A stretch of 64,000 nt of DNA, taken from NCBI RefSeq assembly GCF_002736145.1, contig NZ_CP024160.1, positions 1,178,001 to 1,242,000 on the forward strand. The letters run 5' to 3'. Positions 59,610 to 64,000 of the stretch are shown here, one piece after another. The stretch is from Collinsella aerofaciens. Lineage in GTDB: Bacteria; Actinomycetota; Coriobacteriia; Coriobacteriales; Coriobacteriaceae. The notes beneath the pieces were generated by a model. The model was not told the DNA's origin and did not search any database. It saw only the letters and a program-made list of their open reading frames with translations. How positions within the stretch are numbered: position 1 is the first letter of the stretch; each line of letters begins with the position of its first letter. Both the position numbers and the translations under genes were made by a program.

Positions 59610-60317
59610 TTACTCAGCCAGGAAGTCACGCTGGACAGCGGGATCGACCTTGACGCCAGGGCCCATGGTGGAAGACACGGAGATGGACTTGACGTACTTG
59701 CCCTTAGCAGAAGAGGGCTTGACGCGCAGGATCTCGGTGTACAGGGCAGCGTAGTTCTCGACGAGCTGCTGCTCAGAGAAGGACTTCTTGCCCAGGGGCA
59801 CGTGGCAGATGCCGTAACGGTCGGCGCGATACTCAACGCGGCCGGCCTTGAGCTCGGAGACCATCTTGGCGACGTCCATGGTCACGGTGCCGAGCTTGGG
59901 GTTCGGCATGAGGCCACGGGGACCAAGGATCTTACCGATGCGGCCAACCTTGGCCATCATGTTCGGCGTTGCGATAGCAGCGTCGAAGTTGATCTCGCCC
60001 TTCTGGATCTGGGCGACGAGCTCGTCGGAACCGATGATGTCGGCGCCGGCAGCCTCGGCCTCGCGGGCCTTCTCGCCCTCGGCGAAGACGGCAACACGAA
60101 CGGTCTTGCCGGTGCCGTGGGGCAGGGAGATGGAACCACGGATGTTCTGGTCAGCCTTACGAGTATCGATGCCCAGACGGAAGTGGGCCTCGACGGTCTC
60201 GTCGAACTTGGCGGTGTCGAGCTCCTTGATGAGCTTGGCAGCCTGAAGGGGGGTGTAGAGCGTGGCGCGGTCGATCTTCTCGGCAGCGGCGTTATAGCTC
60301 TTACCATGCTTAGCCAT
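59610..60317 (-). CDS. rplA: 50S ribosomal protein L1
   Basis: 235 residues from the ATG at 60317 ([16 protein letters not shown]), with AGGAGG 8 nt upstream; an ATG at 60323 is too near it. [30 protein letters not shown] is the L1 signature. L1 forms the mobile stalk at the E site and often represses its own operon. The 117-bp spacer before it contains two hairpins (ACGGGCGCC/GCACCCGT and TGTGTGC/GGCACACG), possible L1 target sites. Confidence 0.97.
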   Translation of the reverse strand: MAKHGKSYNAAAEKIDRATLYTPLQAAKLIKELDTAKFDETVEAHFRLGIDTRKADQNIRGSISLPHGTGKTVRVAVFAEGEKAREAEAAGADIIGSDELVAQIQKGEINFDAAIATPNMMAKVGRIGKILGPRGLMPNPKLGTVTMDVAKMVSELKAGRVEYRADRYGICHVPLGKKSFSEQQLVENYAALYTEILRVKPSSAKGKYVKSISVSSTMGPGVKVDPAVQRDFLAE

Positions 60318-60434
60318 GTGCATTACCTCCTGTGGTTAAACGGGCGTGAGCCCTCCCACATCGTATCGTGTGCCCTATTGCACACATATAACGGGCGCCC
60401 CGGTCGGAGCACCCGTCATTACCTAAAGAAATCG

Positions 60435-60863
60435 CTACTCAGCGATGGTGACGCCCATGGAACGGGCGGTACCGGCGATGATCTTCTTGGCGGCGTCAAT
60501 GTCGTTGGCATTGAGGTCCGGCATCTTGATCTCGGCGATCTTGGTGAGCTGCTCCTGGGAGAGCTGACCGACCTTGTCGGCCTGGGGCTTAGCGGAACCA
60601 GACTTGAGGTTCAGCTCCTTCTTGATGAGGTGAGCCGCCGGCGGGGTCTTGGTGATGAAGGAGAAGGACTTGTCCTCGTAGACAGAGATCTCAACGGGGA
60701 TGATGTCGCCCTTCTTGTCCTGCGTCTCGGCGTTAAAAGCCTGGCAGAACTGCATGATGTTCACGCCAGCAGCGCCCAGGGCGGGGCCGACGGGAGGAGC
60801 GGGGTTAGCGGCACCAGCAGGAATCTGGAGCTTAATGACGTTGGCAACCTTCTTCTCAGCCAT
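60435..60863 (-). CDS. rplK: 50S ribosomal protein L11
   Basis: 142 residues from the ATG at 60863 ([20 protein letters not shown]), with AAAGGAATGACC upstream. [18 protein letters not shown] and [15 protein letters not shown] are diagnostic. L11 supports the GTPase centre and is needed for RelA activation and thiostrepton binding. It follows nusG after 120 bp. Confidence 0.97.
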   Translation of the reverse strand: MAEKKVANVIKLQIPAGAANPAPPVGPALGAAGVNIMQFCQAFNAETQDKKGDIIPVEISVYEDKSFSFITKTPPAAHLIKKELNLKSGSAKPQADKVGQLSQEQLTKIAEIKMPDLNANDIDAAKKIIAGTARSMGVTIAE

Positions 60864-60983
60864 GGTCATTCCTTTCGAATCACGAGTGTGAAGTACTTGC
60901 TATATCGTAAGCACGCACGTGTTAGAAGCACTCCTGAGATGAGCAGTCACAGAAGAAGCACGCTCGCGCGAACGGACGAAAAC

Positions 60984-61520
60984 TTAAGCGATGACAGCGA
61001 CCTGGTTAAAGTCGAGCTCGACCGGCGTCTCGCGGCCAAAGATCATCAGCGTGACCTTGAGCTTGCCAGCCTCAGTGTTAACCTCGGAGACCTTGCCATC
61101 AAAGTCGGTAAGCGGGCCATCGGTGACGCGGACGGACGTGCCGACCTCAATATCAACCGAGGTGCGCTTGGGCGAATCGCCCTTACCGGGACGACGAGTC
61201 ATCTTGTTGTACTCGTCACGGGAAAGCGGAGCGGGCTTGCCGTTGCCGCCTAGGAAACCGGTGACGCCGGGCGTGTTGCGAACACACGTCCAAGCATCGT
61301 CATCCATCTCCATGCGGACCAGGACATAACCCGGGAAGATCTTGGAATCCTTGGTCTCGCGCTTGCCACCCTCTTTAATCTCGGTGACGCGCTCCATAGG
61401 AATCTCGATATCAAAGATACGGTCCTGCATGCCCATAGTCTCGATGCGGTGCTCGAGATCGGACTTAACACGGTTCTCGTATCCAGAGTAAGTGTGAACG
61501 ACGTACCAACGCTTAGACAT
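60984..61520 (-). CDS. nusG: Transcription termination/antitermination factor NusG
   Basis: 178 residues: NGN domain ([50 protein letters not shown]) and C-terminal KOW domain ([22 protein letters not shown]). It binds RNA polymerase and links it to Rho or S10. It starts 3 bp after secE, the conserved secE-nusG pair. Confidence 0.97.
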   Translation of the reverse strand: MSKRWYVVHTYSGYENRVKSDLEHRIETMGMQDRIFDIEIPMERVTEIKEGGKRETKDSKIFPGYVLVRMEMDDDAWTCVRNTPGVTGFLGGNGKPAPLSRDEYNKMTRRPGKGDSPKRTSVDIEVGTSVRVTDGPLTDFDGKVSEVNTEAGKLKVTLMIFGRETPVELDFNQVAVIA

Positions 61521-61523
61521 GGT

Positions 61524-61862
61524 TTAGCCCCTCAATCCAGAGAACAGAGCAAGAGCCTCGCCAAAGCCAGCATCGAGCAGAGCGATGACGACGCCGACGA
61601 CGATCAGAGAAGCGCAAACGACGACCGAGTAGTTCACGAGCTCCTTCTTATCGGGCCACGTGACACGCTTCATCTCGGACTTGACCGAAGCGAAATACTT
61701 CTTGGTGCGGGCGAAGAAACCAGGCTTCTCGTTCTTCTTGGACTTCGCAGCCTTCTCGTTCTTCTTGGCAACGGCCTTCTTGGCCTCAACCTTGGAGTTG
61801 GCGGCAGCGTTGTTGGCAGGCGCCTGCTGCTGTGCCTTCTTCTTGTTCTTCTTGTTGGCCAT
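61524..61862 (-). CDS. secE: Preprotein translocase subunit SecE
   Basis: 112 residues: a long Lys/Ala-rich cytosolic N-terminus (1-50), then FFARTKKYFASVKSEMKRVTWPDKKELVNYSVVV and one membrane helix (about 80-102). The amphipathic helix plus a single span are standard for Gram-positive SecE, which clamps SecY. It is followed by nusG and preceded by tRNA-Trp. Confidence 0.95.
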   Translation of the reverse strand: MANKKNKKKAQQQAPANNAAANSKVEAKKAVAKKNEKAAKSKKNEKPGFFARTKKYFASVKSEMKRVTWPDKKELVNYSVVVCASLIVVGVVIALLDAGFGEALALFSGLRG

Positions 61863-61938
61863 TTGGGTTACCTCCGCGCAATGCGCTTATACATGAGTAA
61901 ACCGTAAGCCCCCAAGTGGGAGCTTACGGAATAATGAC

Positions 61939-62014
61939 TGGCACGCCAGGAAGGACTCGAACCCTCAACACTCGGTTTTGGAGACCGATGCTCTACCAAT
62001 TGAACTACTGGCGT
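61939..62014 (-). tRNA. tRNA-Trp (CCA anticodon)
   Basis: The 7-bp acceptor ACGCCAG/CTGGCGT joins 62008-62014 and 61943-61949. The anticodon loop reads CTCCAAA (anticodon CCA), the T loop GGTTCGAGTCC, the discriminator is G, and the 3' CCA is encoded. It sits between rpmG and secE, a common arrangement. Confidence 0.96.
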
Positions 62015-62027
62015 ATGTGACTAGAGA

Positions 62028-62177
62028 CTAGCGAGTCTCTTTGTGCAGCGTGTGGTGACGGCACCAGGGGCAATACTTCTTGATCTCCATACGATCAGGC
62101 ATGGTCGACTTGTTCTTGGTGGTCGTATAGTTGCGGCGCTTGCACTCAGTGCACGCAAGAGTAACTAGAGTACGCAT
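62028..62177 (-). CDS. rpmG: 50S ribosomal protein L33
   Basis: 49 residues: [20 protein letters not shown], then [16 protein letters not shown]. The paired CTEC and CPWC cysteines mark the zinc-binding (C+) form. It lies 13 bp upstream of tRNA-Trp and has its own promoter at 62223-62252. L33 sits near the E site. Confidence 0.96.
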   Translation of the reverse strand: MRTLVTLACTECKRRNYTTTKNKSTMPDRMEIKKYCPWCRHHTLHKETR

Positions 62178-62222
62178 GTATCCTGAACCTTTCATTTCCG
62201 CCCCGTACGGGCACGAGTTGTT

Positions 62223-62252
62223 ACTTTATCAGCTCCACGTAAGTGCTGTCAA
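62223..62252 (-). promoter_or_regulatory. Predicted promoter of rpmG-tRNA-Trp-secE-nusG
   Basis: Minus-strand TTGACA (62247-62252, perfect) and TAAAGT (62223-62228) with an 18-bp spacer, downstream of the tuf terminator. It gives a leader of about 40 nt. The rest of the gap (62253-62397) shows nothing else. Confidence 0.65.
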
Positions 62253-62397
62253 TGAAAACCTCGAGTCAATTGGTTCTCGGTGGATCCATTCATATTTGGA
62301 ACACATCAATGAAGCCATCGAGAGCTAATCGACGGTGCATCCAGGACCATTATCGATCCTCTCGACACCAGCAACGGCTCAACATCCATTGCAGAAA

Positions 62398-62429
62398 AGA
62401 ACCCGGCACCCATATAAGTGCCGGGTTCT
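62398..62429 (-). terminator. Terminator of tuf
   Basis: AGAACCCGGCAC (62398-62409) pairs perfectly with GTGCCGGGTTCT (62418-62429). The minus strand continues TTTTCTGC. It lies 28 bp past the tuf stop. Confidence 0.9.
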
Positions 62430-62456
62430 CTAAGTCAGCTATATCAAAGAGCTAAT

Positions 62457-63647
62457 TTACTCAATGATCGTGGAGACGATGCCCGAACCGACGGTGTGGC
62501 CGCCCTCGCGGATAGCGAAGCGCAGGCCCTCCTCCATGGCGATCGGGTGGATGAGGTCGCCCTCGATGGTGATGTGGTCACCAGGCATAGCCATCTCGGT
62601 GCCCTCGGGGAGCTTGACCGTACCGGTAACGTCGGTGGTACGGAAGTAGAACTGAGGACGATAACCATCGAAGAACGGGGTGTGACGGCCGCCCTCCTCC
62701 TTGGTCAGAACGTAGATCTCGCCGGTGAACTTGGTGTGCGGGGTAACCGAACCGGGCTTGCAGAGAACCTGGCCACGCTCGATGTCCTCGCGCTTGATGC
62801 CGCGGAGCAGCAGACCGACGTTGTCGCCAGCCTCGCAGAAGTCCATGGACTTACGGAACATCTCGATACCGGTAACGACGGTGTTCTGGGTATCCTTGAT
62901 GCCGACGATCTCGACGGGCTCGTTGAGCTTGAGCTCACCGCGCTCGACACGGCCGGTAGCAACGGTACCACGGCCGGAGATGGTCATAACGTCCTCAACG
63001 GCCATCAGGAAGGGGAGGTCGTTGTTGCGAGCAGGCGTCGGGATGTACTCGTCGACGGCCTTCATGAGCTCGCGGATAGCGTCCATCCACTTGGCGTCGC
63101 CCTCGAGAGCGCCCAGAGCGGAACCACGGATGACGGGGATGTCGTCGCCGGGGAAATCGTACTCGGAGAGGAGCTCACGGGTCTCCATCTCGACGAGGTC
63201 GATGAGCTCGTCATCGTCGACCATGTCGCACTTGTTCAGGAAGACGACGATGTAGGGAACGCCGACCTGACGGGCGAGCAGGATGTGCTCGCGGGTCTGA
63301 GCCATGGGGCCGTCGGTGGCGGCGATGACCAAGATAGCGCCGTCCATCTGAGCAGCACCGGAGATCATGTTCTTGACGTAGTCAGCGTGGCCCGGGCAGT
63401 CAACGTGAGCGTAGTGACGGGCAGCAGTCTCGTACTCGACGTGGGAGACGGAGATCGTAATGCCGCGCTCGCGCTCCTCGGGAGCCTTGTCGATGTTCTC
63501 GAACGCAGTGAAGTCAGCCTTGCAGCCCTCGGTCTCGGAGAGAACCTTGGTGATGGCAGCGGTCAGCGTGGTCTTGCCGTGGTCGACGTGACCAATGGTG
63601 CCGATGTTAACATGCGGCTTAGTGCGCTCAAACTTCTCTTTGGCCAT
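62457..63647 (-). CDS. tuf: Elongation factor Tu
   Basis: 396 residues from the ATG at 63647 ([20 protein letters not shown]), with GAGGAGG 6 nt upstream; the frame is open to 63716 but the lead is not EF-Tu. [18 protein letters not shown] and NKCDM give the G domain; SALGALEGD and [13 protein letters not shown] follow. It brings aminoacyl-tRNA to the ribosome. It follows three tRNA genes, the tufB arrangement of E. coli; no second copy is in this window. Confidence 0.98.
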   Translation of the reverse strand: MAKEKFERTKPHVNIGTIGHVDHGKTTLTAAITKVLSETEGCKADFTAFENIDKAPEERERGITISVSHVEYETAARHYAHVDCPGHADYVKNMISGAAQMDGAILVIAATDGPMAQTREHILLARQVGVPYIVVFLNKCDMVDDDELIDLVEMETRELLSEYDFPGDDIPVIRGSALGALEGDAKWMDAIRELMKAVDEYIPTPARNNDLPFLMAVEDVMTISGRGTVATGRVERGELKLNEPVEIVGIKDTQNTVVTGIEMFRKSMDFCEAGDNVGLLLRGIKREDIERGQVLCKPGSVTPHTKFTGEIYVLTKEEGGRHTPFFDGYRPQFYFRTTDVTGTVKLPEGTEMAMPGDHITIEGDLIHPIAMEEGLRFAIREGGHTVGSGIVSTIIE

Positions 63648-63743
63648 AAAGCCCTCCTCTAAACAGGTCGTCCCCGGACGGGACTTTGCCTTTATACCAT
63701 AGTGGCCTCTCAACATACTATTGAGAAGCCACCGTGTTACCTA

Positions 63744-63820
63744 TGGTAGCGGTGACTGGATTCGAACCAGTGACGCCACGGGTATGAACCGTGTGCTCTA
63801 ACCAACTGAGCTACACCGCC
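63744..63820 (-). tRNA. tRNA-Met (CAT anticodon)
   Basis: Acceptor GGCGGTG (63814-63820) with 63748-63754, one G.T. The anticodon loop reads TTCATAC (anticodon CAT), the T arm GGTTCGAATCC, and 3' CCA is encoded. It has the form of an elongator tRNA-Met; a lysidine-modified tRNA-Ile cannot be excluded from sequence alone. Confidence 0.93.
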
Positions 63821-63823
63821 GGA

Positions 63824-63899
63824 TGGAGCCTGCAACCAGACTTGAACTGGTGACCTCTTCGTTACCAACGAAGTGCTCTACCGACTGAGCTATACAGGC
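63824..63899 (-). tRNA. tRNA-Thr (GGT anticodon)
   Basis: Acceptor GCCTGTA (63893-63899) with 63828-63834, one G.T. The anticodon loop is TTGGTAA (anticodon GGT), the T arm AGTTCAAGTCT, and 3' CCA is encoded. It lies 3 bp from tRNA-Met. Confidence 0.95.
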
Positions 63900-63909
63900 A
63901 CTTGACGGG

Positions 63910-63991
63910 TGGGAGCTATAGGATTCGAACCTATGTAGGCAGAGCCAACGGGTTTACAGCCCGTCCCCATTAACCACTCGGGCAAACTCCC
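63910..63991 (-). tRNA. tRNA-Tyr (GTA anticodon)
   Basis: Acceptor GGGAGTT (63985-63991) with 63911-63917. The anticodon loop is CTGTAAA (anticodon GTA), and a long variable arm typical of bacterial tRNA-Tyr is present. The 3' end is followed by CCC rather than CCA, so CCA must be added by enzyme, unlike the other tRNAs in this window. Confidence 0.95.
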
Positions 63992-64000
63992 AATCGTTCA

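Overview
The window looks like chromosomal DNA of a high-GC Gram-positive gut actinobacterium, most likely Collinsella or a close relative in the Coriobacteriia. This is inferred from protein style, a fused AccD-AccA, a fused FeoA-FeoB, LAxTG-type wall anchoring and many short palindromes between genes; no search was run.

The backbone is the ancestral translation/transcription supercluster, read on the minus strand from high to low coordinates: tRNA-Tyr, tRNA-Thr, tRNA-Met, tuf, rpmG, tRNA-Trp, secE, nusG, rplK, rplA (64.0-59.6 kb); rplJ, rplL (37.7-36.7 kb); galU; rpoB, rpoC (35.2-27.2 kb); rpsL, rpsG, fusA, rpsJ (24.6-21.2 kb); rplC, D, W, B, rpsS, rplV, rpsC, rplP, rpmC, rpsQ, rplN, rplX (8.6-2.8 kb). 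Unrelated genes fill the joints. Between rplA and rplJ (59.5-38.2 kb) lie a cytosolic ParB/BMP-domain protein with a phosphoesterase, MscS, a wall-anchored 5'-nucleotidase, an ABC importer, a WYL-like regulator, asnS, a PTS IIA protein, an esterase, FeoAB, a sugar-efflux MFS protein, a GH13 amylase, a DNA glycosylase and an aminotransferase. Between rpoC and rpsL sits an ECF sigma factor with a membrane partner. Between rpsJ and rplC lie birA and a complete type II fatty-acid synthesis operon (fabH-acpP-fabK-fabD-fabG-fabF-accB-fabZ-accC-accDA), a CDF transporter and a histidine phosphatase. The left edge holds the end of an RluA-type pseudouridine synthase, a DeoR regulator and a Gfo/Idh/MocA oxidoreductase.

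The most interesting non-coding signal is a family of three long palindromes (8818-8994, 24849-24989, 37951-38080). Each has a 64-67 nt conserved core with a compensating inner hairpin, enclosed by 32-54 bp outer stems whose sequences are unrelated between copies. All three lie just upstream of the promoter region of a ribosomal-protein operon (rplC, rpsL, rplJ). A second dispersed family consists of small hairpins with a GGGGACAG-type loop and locally varying stems, several of which can act as terminators. The RNA polymerase is also unusual: RpoB has a longer, altered fork-loop-2 segment, and RpoC carries about 230 extra C-terminal residues that include an alpha-CTD-like helix-hairpin-helix. 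S12 has Arg at position 88, a residue linked to streptomycin resistance.
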